From Anaerolineales bacterium (GTDB lineage Bacteria > Chloroflexota > Anaerolineae > 4572-78 > J111), in assembly GCA_015075185.1 (NCBI GenBank), contig JABTUW010000001.1:1612001-1676000 (forward strand): a DNA stretch of 64,000 nucleotides, in the 5' to 3' direction. Of this stretch, positions 1-7,064 are shown piece by piece. Each line of letters opens with the position of its first letter. Position 1 is the stretch's first letter. Below the pieces are notes generated by a model. That model was not told where the DNA came from, did no database searches, and was given only the letters and a program-made list of their open reading frames with translations. A program made the position numbers and the translations under genes.

Positions 1-1
1 C

Positions 2-427
2 GCCGGGGCAGTTGTGGGCACAGCTAACGGGAAAACAATGCTCGAGGTCATACCGCCCGGCGAAGTATCCCCGTTCCTGATTACTCTCTCGCACCCGCTG
101 GGCATGGTCTCCTACAGCGTCCGGGCTGTCGCTCGCCCGGTGCCTCCCAGGCTCAGTCCTCAGCTATCCGTTGTCGAGGTCAAACGCTATGAAGATGAAG
201 CCGGCTTCTTCCATGTCAAAGGAGTGGTGGCAAATACAGGCAGCGTCATGGCTAAACGGGCCAAAGTTGTCGCAGTAATCTACGGGCGCGGGGGTGGCGT
301 CATCAATGTTGGCTTTACCTACCTTTCTCCGCCTACCCTGGCCCCCGGCGAGCGAGCCAGCTATGAAGTGATTTTTACCTACTTCCCCAAATATGTTAGC
401 CAAAAAGTTATTCCGTTTGAGGAATAG
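2..427 (+). CDS. FxLYD-like domain protein, C-terminal part
   Basis: The reading frame is already open at the first base, so the start lies outside the window; only about 141 C-terminal residues are seen. The visible part is a single beta-rich domain with the pattern of FxLYD/DUF3426-type extracytoplasmic domains: a region around VKGVVANTGS, a strand that speaks of V(V)AVIYGRGG, then a P-T-LAPGERASYEVIF stretch. Such domains are usually in exported or lipoprotein chains of unknown ligand. No membrane segment is visible in this part. A bidirectional hairpin terminator lies 58 bp downstream and separates it from the convergent pilin gene. The family call is by pattern only; the function is unknown. 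Confidence 0.6.
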   Translation, partial: AGAVVGTANGKTMLEVIPPGEVSPFLITLSHPLGMVSYSVRAVARPVPPRLSPQLSVVEVKRYEDEAGFFHVKGVVANTGSVMAKRAKVVAVIYGRGGGVINVGFTYLSPPTLAPGERASYEVIFTYFPKYVSQKVIPFEE

Positions 428-443
428 TCTTGCCTGCTCTAGC

Positions 444-462
444 TCCCAAACTGAGTTTGGGA
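444..462. repeat. Solo termini of an 80-bp inverted-repeat element
   Basis: A perfect 9-bp inverted repeat (TCCCAAACT / AGTTTGGGA, one-base loop) that matches the outer ends of the 80-bp repeats at 18955-19036 and 48015-48094. It looks like an internal-deletion remnant of the same element, but it is short and could be coincidental. Confidence 0.4.
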
Positions 463-484
463 ACCAGGGGAACCGGATGGAAAG

Positions 485-513
485 AAAAGCCCCGCCAATC
501 GGCGGGGCTTTTT
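485..513. terminator. Bidirectional rho-independent terminator
   Basis: Perfect 8-bp GC-rich stem GCCCCGCC / GGCGGGGC with an AATC loop, preceded by AAAA and followed by TTTTT, so it can work on both strands. It lies between the convergent FxLYD-like gene and the Flp pilin gene and serves both. Confidence 0.85.
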
Positions 514-550
514 GATAAATGGAATAGAATAACAGTGGAATAAAATAAAA

Positions 551-697
551 TTAGAGGTTGCCAACAATGTTGCTGAACACATTACCGACAACCGGGCCGA
601 GCAGGAGCAGAATAGCGATCACGACGATTGCCACCAGAACCAGGATCAAAGCGTATTCTACCAAGCCTTGGCCTTCTTCACGCGGGAGAAACAACAC
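551..697 (-). CDS. Flp-type (Tad) pilin subunit
   Basis: A 48-residue gene. The product has a short basic/acidic leader followed by EEGQGLVEYALILVLVAIVV and a hydrophobic helix. The G-QGLV-EY stretch is exactly the G/XXXXEY prepilin peptidase cleavage motif of Flp pilins, which are assembled into thin type IVb pili by the Tad secretion system in the cytoplasmic membrane. The GTG at 697 was chosen because AGGAGG sits 9 bases upstream; a TTG two codons upstream would be too close to it. The gene is followed by the bidirectional terminator at 485-513. No other tad/flp gene (ATPase, prepilin peptidase, secretin) is in the window, so the subunit must be assembled by machinery encoded elsewhere. 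Confidence 0.85.
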   Translation of the reverse strand: MLFLPREEGQGLVEYALILVLVAIVVIAILLLLGPVVGNVFSNIVGNL

Positions 698-815
698 GAT
701 CAAAAACCTCCTTTCTTCAAGATTGTTACCTTAGCGTAACTAATCTCAACATAAGGCCGAAAGCGACGAATCTCAATAGCCAAACAGTACCACACTTCGG
801 CTTCCCATCAATTTT

Positions 816-1190
816 CTAGCGGCACGCTTCCCCGGTTGACTGCCAGTGATCATCCACCAGCACCATCCGATGGCTGGAAGTTGCCGGCTGAGCCTGGCCA
901 GATCGGCCCCACAGAAAAAAGTGTAAACTACTCTGCACACAAACTTCGGCCTGGCTGTATTCCTCGATCACCCGTTGGGTCTGGTAGGCGATGCCCAGCG
1001 GGCGGCGCTCGCGATACATCCAGATGCGGTCGAAGGTCAGCTCGTCATCTCGCTGCCACATCACTTCCGGCACTTGTGATAAATAGAAGAGGCCGCACAA
1101 AACCGGCGGAACCAGCACAAATAGGATCAAGACAAACAGGCTGAGGTACCAGTTGATTTGCTGCTGAAGTTTGGTTGGTTGTTTAGCCAT
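816..1190 (-). CDS. Small single-pass membrane protein, function unknown
   Basis: 124 residues. One strongly hydrophobic segment spans about residues 15-38 (SLFVLILFVLVPPVLCGLFY), followed by a hydrophilic, probably extracytoplasmic domain with three cysteines. I do not recognise a family. It begins with ATG at 1190, 80 bp downstream of acpS on the same strand, so it may be the last gene of the cyclase-acpS transcription unit. The overlapping plus-strand frame has no supporting composition or ribosome-binding site. Moderately sure it is a real gene because it fills the gap, has a clear membrane anchor and shares strand with its neighbours. Confidence 0.6.
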   Translation of the reverse strand: MAKQPTKLQQQINWYLSLFVLILFVLVPPVLCGLFYLSQVPEVMWQRDDELTFDRIWMYRERRPLGIAYQTQRVIEEYSQAEVCVQSSLHFFLWGRSGQAQPATSSHRMVLVDDHWQSTGEACR

Positions 1191-1270
1191 ATGCGTTTAA
1201 CTGGAGGGCCGGAAGACCGAATTTTCCCCACCCTTCCAGCCGCCTTCCAATCCTCCAATTCCCCCTTCCT

Positions 1271-1630
1271 CTACTCTCCCACCACAAAAGCAATCGCATA
1301 ATCTCTGGTATGCGACAGGCTAATGGCAAAGCTTGACAGGCCAAGTTGTTCGGCCAGCGCGGCGGCCGCGCCGTGCAAGTGGATCGTGGGCCGTTGATTG
1401 GCCTGGTTGACAACCTCGATCTCGCGCCAGCTCACCTCGCCGATGCCGGTCCCCAGGGCCTTGGCGGTCGCTTCCTTGGCCGCCCAGCGTGCCGCCAGGG
1501 AAGTGATTTGCCCGTGACAATAGGCCAGCTCTCGCTCCGTATAGACTCGCTTGAGAAAACGATCCCCAAAACGAGCCACACTCTGAGCTACCCGCTCCGT
1601 TTCGATCATATCAACCCCGATTGCTTTCAC
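1271..1630 (-). CDS. acpS: Holo-[acyl-carrier-protein] synthase AcpS
   Basis: Transfers 4'-phosphopantetheine from CoA to a serine of apo-acyl carrier protein in the cytoplasm, which is essential for fatty-acid synthesis. The 119-residue length is normal for the AcpS group. Visible family motifs are the N-terminal GVDMIETERV with the metal-binding Asp, the central WAAKEATAKALGTG with the catalytic Glu/Lys region, and ISLSHTRDYAIAFVV at the C-terminus. The start is GTG at 1630, which gives the canonical MKAIGVD beginning. It lies 9 bp after the stop of the FHA-GAF-cyclase gene, so the two are probably cotranscribed, although no functional link between them is known. Confidence 0.95.
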   Translation of the reverse strand: MKAIGVDMIETERVAQSVARFGDRFLKRVYTERELAYCHGQITSLAARWAAKEATAKALGTGIGEVSWREIEVVNQANQRPTIHLHGAAAALAEQLGLSSFAISLSHTRDYAIAFVVGE

Positions 1631-1639
1631 GGTGTAAGT

Positions 1640-3235
1640 TTACTCCAATGCCGGCAGGGGTTCCGTAGATTTAAATTTCAAAGCCTGGACCACAAAAGCC
1701 TCCATGTCCGGCTCCGACTCCGGGTGCTTGGTGCGAATAGTCCGGGGTACAGCCTCGACCAGATCGGCCACACGCTGATGGACCGCTGGGCTGATCACCA
1801 CTTCGCCCCGCTCGGCCCCATCGCAGTAGCGCACCGCCCGGTTAACCGCATCGCCGATAACCGTATATTCCATCCGCTCCGCCACCCCAATAAAGCCATG
1901 CAGCACCGCGCCGGTATGAATCCCAATCCCAACCTGGCAGACCGGCAGGCCGCGGCTCTGCCACCTTTCCTGGTAGGCGCGGACAGCCTGCTGCATCTCT
2001 AAAGCCGCCCGCACCGCGTTTTCCCACTGCCGTGCATCAGGTTCAGGGCTGCCAAAGACGGCCAGGATGGAGTCACCCACATATTTGTCTACGGTACCGT
2101 TATATTTAAAAATGATGGGAATACAGATTCTGAACAGTTCGTTGAGCACCTCTACCACGTCGCCCGGCTCCATACCGGCAGCCAGAGTGGTAAAGCCGCG
2201 CACATCCGAGACCAGGACTGTGACCGGCTCGGCCCGCTTGCCGCCCAGCTTCCATTCGCCCGATTCCTTTAACATCCGTTCCAGCCGTTCGGCCACCTGC
2301 GGCGAGAATTGGCGCAATAAGTTAGAGCGGACCACTTCCTGACGGCGCAAATCCTGTTGCAAGGTGTGATTCTTCACAAACATAGCCGCCTGGCTGGCCA
2401 TAGCCATCAGCAGGCGCAAATCATCCTCGTCAAACGTGCTGCCAGGGTCGGTGTTGTCCACAAAAACAACTCCCAGCACTTCCCCTTTCCAGATGAGCGG
2501 CGCATACATGGCGCAGCGGGTGCCATGCAGGATAACGCTGTCAAAGGGCCGGGCGGTTTCCTCGGCCGCTGGCAGCCGCCAGGTGAAGGCCTGCTGCTTT
2601 TCGATAGCCTGCCTGGCCAGATTTAAGCTGATTGAAGGTTTGACCGTTTCCGGGATGAAAGCTGCGGGCGATAGCCGCCCTTCATCCTGCAAAAGCAGGG
2701 CGGCTCGTTTGGCCCGGGGGATAGCCCGCCGAAGGTGTTGGACCACCGTCCGGGCCAGCGACTCGACGGTGTCCAGCGTTCCCAGGGCTGCGCCCAATTC
2801 ATAAAAGGCAGTCAGCCGGCGGCGAATGATTTCCAGGGAAGCTGCCGCCAGAATCAGCGCCGAGGGAGAGTCGGCCGCGCTGACGCTGCTGGTGAGAACG
2901 CCCTCAGGTGTAACCTCGGCAGTGGGGAGAGGGGCAAGTTCGCTGACGACTTTCAGCGTTGTCTGGCCCATCGTTATCTTGTCGCCCGGAGCCAGCCGGG
3001 TTTTGGTGGTAATTCTCTGCCCGTTAACCCAGGTGCCGCCGGTGCTGCCCAGGTCCTCCAGCCAGACAACCCCATTCTCCTGGCTCAGGCGAGCATGGCG
3101 GCGCGAGACGGTATTATCGGGGGTCAAATCCAGATCAACTGCCTGGCCTCGCCAAAGCCGGCCCACCACAATTGTCTCGGCCTCGGTTTCAAATTGCTGC
3201 GGCGGGTCGGACAGATGGGCGTAGGAAATAAGCAT
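1640..3235 (-). CDS. FHA-GAF-class III adenylate/guanylate cyclase
   Basis: A 531-residue cytoplasmic signalling enzyme that should make a cyclic nucleotide from ATP or GTP. Domain order: FHA domain at about 23-95 (phosphothreonine reader; SRRHARL and DLGSTGGTWVNG motifs), GAF sensor at about 140-295, and class III cyclase catalytic domain at about 335-510. Both metal-binding aspartates are present (VSDVRGFT; KYVGDSILAVFG), as is the transition-state Asn in GDAVNRAVR, so it looks catalytically competent. ATP versus GTP preference cannot be read safely by eye. The FHA module suggests control by a Ser/Thr kinase; one is encoded at 35886-38261. ATG at 3235 has AAGGGGGAAACC just upstream. acpS follows after 9 bp. 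Confidence 0.93.
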   Translation of the reverse strand: MLISYAHLSDPPQQFETEAETIVVGRLWRGQAVDLDLTPDNTVSRRHARLSQENGVVWLEDLGSTGGTWVNGQRITTKTRLAPGDKITMGQTTLKVVSELAPLPTAEVTPEGVLTSSVSAADSPSALILAAASLEIIRRRLTAFYELGAALGTLDTVESLARTVVQHLRRAIPRAKRAALLLQDEGRLSPAAFIPETVKPSISLNLARQAIEKQQAFTWRLPAAEETARPFDSVILHGTRCAMYAPLIWKGEVLGVVFVDNTDPGSTFDEDDLRLLMAMASQAAMFVKNHTLQQDLRRQEVVRSNLLRQFSPQVAERLERMLKESGEWKLGGKRAEPVTVLVSDVRGFTTLAAGMEPGDVVEVLNELFRICIPIIFKYNGTVDKYVGDSILAVFGSPEPDARQWENAVRAALEMQQAVRAYQERWQSRGLPVCQVGIGIHTGAVLHGFIGVAERMEYTVIGDAVNRAVRYCDGAERGEVVISPAVHQRVADLVEAVPRTIRTKHPESEPDMEAFVVQALKFKSTEPLPALE

Positions 3236-3258
3236 GGTTTCCCCCTTCTATATCTAAT

Positions 3259-3807
3259 CTACTCAGGTGGATATTCCGTGTAGTAGATATGGCTCAACTC
3301 GTCGTGAAAGCCCCAGCCAATCCCGCTTGTATCACGGACAATGCGCCTCAGGCGCGGACGGAATTGCTCAATCAACCCGGGATTACCCAACCTCCTGAGC
3401 AAGGCGACTGCATCCGCATACACCGACTCCAGACTGCTATAGAAGTTTTCGTCAATATCACCATAATTATTGGTGCAGATGACCCCTTGCTCGACATAGA
3501 AGATCATCAAATCAACGACAGCCACGGGATCGGCGCTGGATTTTTTAAAATTATTGAGCGCCTTACGGGCAGCCCCTAGCTGGATGCGCGGAAAACCTCG
3601 ATCCGGGTTGAACTCGCGCTTAATAGCCTGACGATAAGGCTCGACTAATTGTTCCGCATCACCCTGACCAAACTGGGAGGTGAGAAACACTTTATTATCC
3701 TGGTTGAGCTTATAAAGTTGCCCGATAATGTCCAGCAGCTCTTTTGTTTCCAGATTAGCCAGTTGTTTTTTTACTTGTGTCCAGGTGGGAGACTTCTGTT
3801 TTTCCAT
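3259..3807 (-). CDS. DUF6155-like protein
   Basis: 182 residues, soluble and mainly helical. The N-terminal pattern (W..VKKQL..L..KELLDIIGQLYKLN.DNKVFL) matches what I recall of the DUF6155 family, small proteins of unknown function often found singly in bacterial genomes. The C-terminal half carries a FHDELSHIYYTE segment. ATG at 3807 is preceded by GAGGG. It is 23 bp upstream of the FHA-cyclase gene on the same strand, so a three- or four-gene unit with the cyclase, acpS and the small membrane protein is likely. Function is unknown and the family assignment is tentative. Confidence 0.7.
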   Translation of the reverse strand: MEKQKSPTWTQVKKQLANLETKELLDIIGQLYKLNQDNKVFLTSQFGQGDAEQLVEPYRQAIKREFNPDRGFPRIQLGAARKALNNFKKSSADPVAVVDLMIFYVEQGVICTNNYGDIDENFYSSLESVYADAVALLRRLGNPGLIEQFRPRLRRIVRDTSGIGWGFHDELSHIYYTEYPPE

Positions 3808-4025
3808 CTAAAAATATCCCTCTTTTGCTCAGTCCCTTTATGATACCATAGGACAGCCATCATGTCATTTTCATTGGCTTTTGAGCAAACATTGGCGATA
3901 AGTCATCTTGGCGCTGGCAAATTGACGCTTAGGTGACAAACGCCTTCCGGGCAGCCATGATACAATGGTAATGACAGAGCCACACCTTTTACTTTATCTC
4001 GCACCTCCTACAAATCAGGTCAGGT

Positions 4026-4082
4026 CATTAAACAAAGTTTAAGCGGCTTCTAAACAACTTCTAAACATCTTTCTGATATAGT
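4026..4082 (+). promoter_or_regulatory. Four 11-bp direct repeats ending at a -10 box
   Basis: Four contiguous 11-mers at 4026-4036, 4037-4047, 4048-4058 and 4059-4069 share the core TAAACA(A/T) at a fixed position (the second is degenerate, TAAGCGG). They are followed after 7 bases by TATAGT (4077-4082) and occupy the -35 region, where no TTGACA is visible. An 11-bp periodicity next to a -10 box is how PhoB/OmpR-family response regulators bind and activate. Transcription would run into the structured leader and the two small membrane-protein genes at 4302-4756. The regulator is not identified. Confidence 0.6.
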
Positions 4083-4142
4083 TTGAGTATCTAAGATTTA
4101 GCAGGTTATGTTAGTTCGATGAGTAAAGTCAAGGGTGAGGCC

Positions 4143-4244
4143 CGCCTACAACAAATGTCGTAGGAGTGCTAGGCTAAGTACGTAGGCAGTCTACGCCTAA
4201 GGCCATTTGTTTGGCGTAACTTTAATCAGCCGGGAGGCTGATTA
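4143..4244 (+). other. Foldable 5' leader with alternative pairings
   Basis: The 494 bp between the DUF6155-like gene and 4302 holds no protein gene; its second half can form structured RNA. Seen pairings: AACAAATG (4150-4157) with CATTTGTT (4204-4211), extended by CGCC (4143-4146) with GGCG (4213-4216); an inner hairpin CGTAG (4181-4185)/CTACG (4191-4195); TAGG (4170-4173)/CCTA (4196-4199); a competing hairpin CCTAC (4145-4149)/GTAGG (4160-4164); and a perfect 9-bp hairpin TAATCAGCC/GGCTGATTA (4223-4244). None has a U-run. No known riboswitch consensus was recognised. Confidence 0.45.
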
Positions 4245-4301
4245 CAATTCGAGTGAGAGCTGCTATACTATAATCACTTAGGAAAGCAAAGGGGTTTGAT
4301 C

Positions 4302-4532
4302 ATGAAACAGCTAAAATGGATGTTTAACGGTGCGTTACTAACCTTGATCTTTTGTCTAGCTTTGACTTTGACCGTTTTGGTTATCAGCGAAATGCAAACG
4401 GTTCGGGCCGACGTGGTTATCCAGCCCGGCGGCGTCACCGTTCAGGAAAATACCGATTATGCCCGGCTGCTTGACGCGCCCCCGCAGCGCGACATCACCG
4501 TCCAGCGATTTGCTCCCTTGGAGGTGAAATAA
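4302..4532 (+). CDS. Small exported or membrane-anchored protein, unknown
   Basis: 76 residues. A hydrophobic segment at about residues 10-30 (ALLTLIFCLALTLTVLVISE) acts as a signal peptide or anchor, possibly cleaved near VRA-DVV, leaving a short acidic tail. I do not recognise a family. ATG at 4302 is chosen because AAAGGGG lies 8 bases upstream; the TTG two codons earlier has no spacing for a ribosome-binding site. Its stop codon overlaps the start of the next gene by one base (TAATG), so the two are translationally coupled. Both lie downstream of the repeated-box promoter at 4026-4082, which suggests a small regulated envelope-stress or nutrient-response operon; that is inference. Confidence 0.65.
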   Translation: MKQLKWMFNGALLTLIFCLALTLTVLVISEMQTVRADVVIQPGGVTVQENTDYARLLDAPPQRDITVQRFAPLEVK

Positions 4533-4756
4533 TGATGAAGACGCTGAAGATTGTTGGTTTAGGTTTACTGATTTGGAGCCTGGGCCTGTTGTGGCCTGAG
4601 ATTGATCTCGCCCTGGTCCTGGCTGTTTTGATTGCTGTGGTGGTAGCGGCTGGTTCTGTCATGCTGGTGCTGCTCTGGTGGCAGCACCTTGATGGGTCAA
4701 ATCATACCCATACGGGACGGCCGCGACATCCCTCACGACCGGTGCCGGTCGCCTGA
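4532..4756 (+). CDS. Small two-helix membrane protein, unknown
   Basis: 74 residues with two hydrophobic helices (about 6-22 and 26-50; LALVLAVLIAVVVAAGSVML) and a short polar, His/Arg-rich cytoplasmic-type tail. The size and pattern resemble LiaI/LiaF-N-like or phage-shock-type small membrane proteins, but there is no diagnostic motif and I do not assign it. Its ATG overlaps the stop of the preceding gene (TAATG), with GAGGTG as ribosome-binding site. A strong hairpin terminator follows at 4772-4807, closing a two-gene operon. Confidence 0.65.
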   Translation: MMKTLKIVGLGLLIWSLGLLWPEIDLALVLAVLIAVVVAAGSVMLVLLWWQHLDGSNHTHTGRPRHPSRPVPVA

Positions 4757-4771
4757 AATTACATAGTTCTC

Positions 4772-4807
4772 AAAAGCCCGTTCTCCTAGAGGAGACGGGC
4801 TTTTTTG
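4772..4807 (+). terminator. Rho-independent terminator
   Basis: Long stem AAAGCCCG...TCTCC / GGAGA...CGGGCTTT with one bulged T and a TAGA loop, followed by a T-run. It ends the two-gene small-membrane-protein operon. Confidence 0.85.
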
Positions 4808-4879
4808 TTTTCGGGCCAGAATATGATACGCTTTAAACCGTTCGACAGCACAAAAATTCCTTAAAAGAAAGTAGAAGTT

Positions 4880-5137
4880 ATGACCAACGAAGAATTTTTG
4901 GATGAGCCGGTCCGTGTGGTGGCGGCGATGGATGGTGAAGGCAAGTTGGACCCGCAGCGGGTTACCTGGCAGAGGCGCAAATACCGCATTACCGCCGTCG
5001 GGCGGCAGTGGGATGAAGCCGATGGCCGCCACGTGCTGATCGAAGCAGCCGACGGGACCCGTTTTGAGTTGCAGTTGCGCCGGGAGGACTTTGCCTGGCG
5101 GGTCAAAAGAGTGTGGCGAACGTTTGCGGCAGCATGA
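4880..5137 (+). CDS. Small DUF6504-like protein
   Basis: 85 residues, soluble, beta-rich. The pattern (EPVRVVAAMDGEG..DPQRVTWQRRKYRITAVGRQWDE) is what I associate with the DUF6504 group, small proteins often encoded beside DNA-repair or polymerase genes; here there is no such neighbour. ATG at 4880 follows the terminator of the preceding operon by 72 bp; upstream GAAAGTAGAAG is a weak ribosome-binding site. It converges with the TPR/proline-rich gene at 5192-6655. Function is unknown and the family name is tentative. Confidence 0.65.
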   Translation: MTNEEFLDEPVRVVAAMDGEGKLDPQRVTWQRRKYRITAVGRQWDEADGRHVLIEAADGTRFELQLRREDFAWRVKRVWRTFAAA

Positions 5138-5191
5138 AACGAAGCAGCGATGAGGCGATGAACCGAAGCTCTATCCTCCTCGCCTCGTCTC

Positions 5192-6655
5192 TCACACGCT
5201 GGTGATCCAGAGCAGAATCAACATGCCCAGGCCGCCCAGGGCGGTAACGGAGAGGGAACCAAACACAATGACCGCCAGCAGGTTGACTTCTTCTTCCCCG
5301 TCTTCCACCTTGGCGGCCTTTTTGCTGCTTTTTTTGGAGGCCCGCACGGCCCCCAGGTCAGGAGGATTGGCCGCAGCCCGCAAGGCAGCGAAGGGGTCCA
5401 CGACCCCCGGCATGGCCTGGGCCTGAGCAGCCAACAGGCGCGCCCTGGCTTCGGCTTCGGTCATCGTCGGCATGGCCATGGTTGAACTGGAGTGGTAAAC
5501 CTGGTTCTGGGGAAAGGGTACCGGGAAGGGAGCGGACGCGTAGACCATGCCCGGCGTCATGGGCGCTGCTTCGGCCATATAAGGCATTTGCCCGTTTTGC
5601 GGCGGCATGGGCATGCCCATGGTCGCGTTGGAGTGAATCGGCGCTCCGGCCTGCATGGGATTTTGCGGCTGTAAAAACTGCGTCGGCATGCCCATGGTCA
5701 CGTTTGAGTTGACTCCCGGCGCGGAATAGGGCGGTTGATTAGGAGGTGTGGGCATACTCATCGTCACGTTGGAGTGAGTCACCCAGATGGGCTGGGAGGG
5801 CCGGGTTTCATTCAGCGGTACCCCAGCGGCAAAAGGCTGTTGGGGAGGCGTGGCCGCCGGGGCCGGCTGGGGTTGAGCCGGCGCTGCGTTTGAGAGCGGC
5901 CCCGTATCCGTTGGCGGCGGGGTTGGGCTGGGACTCGCCGGTTGAGCCGCATTGGGTACGGCGGGGAAATCGGGCAGCGGCGTCTCAATTTTGGGCACAG
6001 GGACTAAGGCCAGCGAGGGCACAGACTCTGCCGGCTGGGGCGGAGCGCCGTTAGGCAGGGGTTGAGCTGTCTCCGCCGGAGCAGGCTGCTCGCCCTCAAT
6101 ACGGGGGATAAAGGCTGAAGGCGCGCGGCGGGCCGGCTCGGCAAATGGCTCGCGAATGGGCACAAAGGGTAATTCCTGGGTAATGGTCTTGGGATCGAGG
6201 CGGAAAGGCCGCCGCTCTTCCGGGGAGGTGTTCTGGTTGGGCGCTGCCGGTTCTGTTTGGGCGGCAGGCTGCGGCGCTTGCGGCAGGGGTTGAGTTTCGA
6301 CCGGGCTGAGGGTTGGCGCTGCCGGCGGGACGGGCCAGGGTGTCGCTGTCTCAGGCTGAGGCCGCTGCACCGGAATGGGCTGGGAGTCGCGCGGCACTTT
6401 GACCGGCCGCGAGTCGGACACCACAATACCCAGGATTTGCAGGCCGCGCCGGGCCAGTTCATTATCGGGGTTGATGGCCAGCACATGATAGAGGCAGCGG
6501 GCGCGCTGCTCGTCAGCATTAACCACGCTGCTCATCCACAGCCAGGCCATTTCGTTATTGGGATTCTGCTGGATCAGCAGGTTGAGCAACTGCCGCCCTT
6601 CTTCTTTGCGCCCCGAGCGGATGGCAGTGATCGCTAGTTCCAGAGACGTTGCCAT
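5192..6655 (-). CDS. TPR protein with proline-rich repeats and C-terminal anchor
   Basis: 487 residues. Residues about 1-75 form TPR-like helices (QQNPNNEMAWLWMSS; HVLAINPDNELARRGLQ). Residues about 80-430 are low-complexity Pro/Ala/Gln-rich sequence containing four spaced copies of a (H/N)SN(V/A)TM(S/G)MP motif. A hydrophobic segment at about 463-485 (LAVIVFGSLSVTALGGLGML) anchors the C-terminus, so the bulk is probably cytoplasmic and tail-anchored. It looks like a scaffold; no enzyme domain is seen. A good promoter (TTGCCA-N16-TATAAT) lies 54 bp upstream, and GGGGG precedes the ATG. Comparable TPR plus disordered linker proteins are common in Chloroflexota, with unknown roles. Confidence 0.8.
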   Translation of the reverse strand: MATSLELAITAIRSGRKEEGRQLLNLLIQQNPNNEMAWLWMSSVVNADEQRARCLYHVLAINPDNELARRGLQILGIVVSDSRPVKVPRDSQPIPVQRPQPETATPWPVPPAAPTLSPVETQPLPQAPQPAAQTEPAAPNQNTSPEERRPFRLDPKTITQELPFVPIREPFAEPARRAPSAFIPRIEGEQPAPAETAQPLPNGAPPQPAESVPSLALVPVPKIETPLPDFPAVPNAAQPASPSPTPPPTDTGPLSNAAPAQPQPAPAATPPQQPFAAGVPLNETRPSQPIWVTHSNVTMSMPTPPNQPPYSAPGVNSNVTMGMPTQFLQPQNPMQAGAPIHSNATMGMPMPPQNGQMPYMAEAAPMTPGMVYASAPFPVPFPQNQVYHSSSTMAMPTMTEAEARARLLAAQAQAMPGVVDPFAALRAAANPPDLGAVRASKKSSKKAAKVEDGEEEVNLLAVIVFGSLSVTALGGLGMLILLWITSV

Positions 6656-6708
6656 AAAAACCCCCGTTTCTCTGCGGCAAACTTGCCATAAGAACTTTCC
6701 ATAATGCT

Positions 6709-6736
6709 ATTATAGCACAAATCAAAATGTTGGCAA
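6709..6736 (-). promoter_or_regulatory. Sigma-70 promoter for the TPR/proline-rich gene
   Basis: Minus-strand TTGCCA (6731-6736) and TATAAT (6709-6714) separated by 16 bp, which would start transcription near 6702, 47 bases before the ATG at 6655. Confidence 0.7.
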
Positions 6737-6935
6737 GAAGTACGTGGGGCCTAACTCTTACACGAAATTTTCTACATCTAGGGGGGTGCTCTGATAAGAG
6801 CACCAAGATATAGGCTTCCGCAGTATAACCTCTGTCACCAATTGTCAATAAGGAATTGTGAATTGCGAACGGTAGACTTAGACTAAAGAGCAAAGAGTTT
6901 TTCAGCAGTGCCTTGCATCCCAGGTCATAATTCCT

Positions 6936-6963
6936 GTCTACGGTCTACCGTCTACCGTCTACT
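6936..6963. repeat. Heptanucleotide tandem repeat (GTCTACC type)
   Basis: Four consecutive 7-mers, GTCTACG, GTCTACC, GTCTACC, GTCTACT. It is the reverse complement of the repeat at 39875-39902, so the same family occurs twice. It lies in the 409-bp gap upstream of gdhA, which otherwise holds the two promoters described here and no gene. Confidence 0.85.
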
Positions 6964-7001
6964 TTTTACCACTGGTAAAACCCCCTGCCTCGTGGTATAC
7001 T
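6964..7001 (+). promoter_or_regulatory. Putative gdhA promoter with 17-bp palindrome
   Basis: TTTTACC-ACT-GGTAAAA (6964-6980) is a perfect palindrome covering the expected -35 position of a TATACT -10 box at 6996-7001. A palindrome in this place could be an operator of gdhA. A second inverted motif, GTGA-N6-TCAC at 7050-7063, overlaps the ribosome-binding site; it has the core of a CRP-type site but an unusual position. Both are by inspection only. Confidence 0.4.
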
Positions 7002-7064
7002 GACCATGACCTTCCAGGATGAAGGTAAAACAAACAACGAAGTTTGAAAGTGAGGTAAATCACC

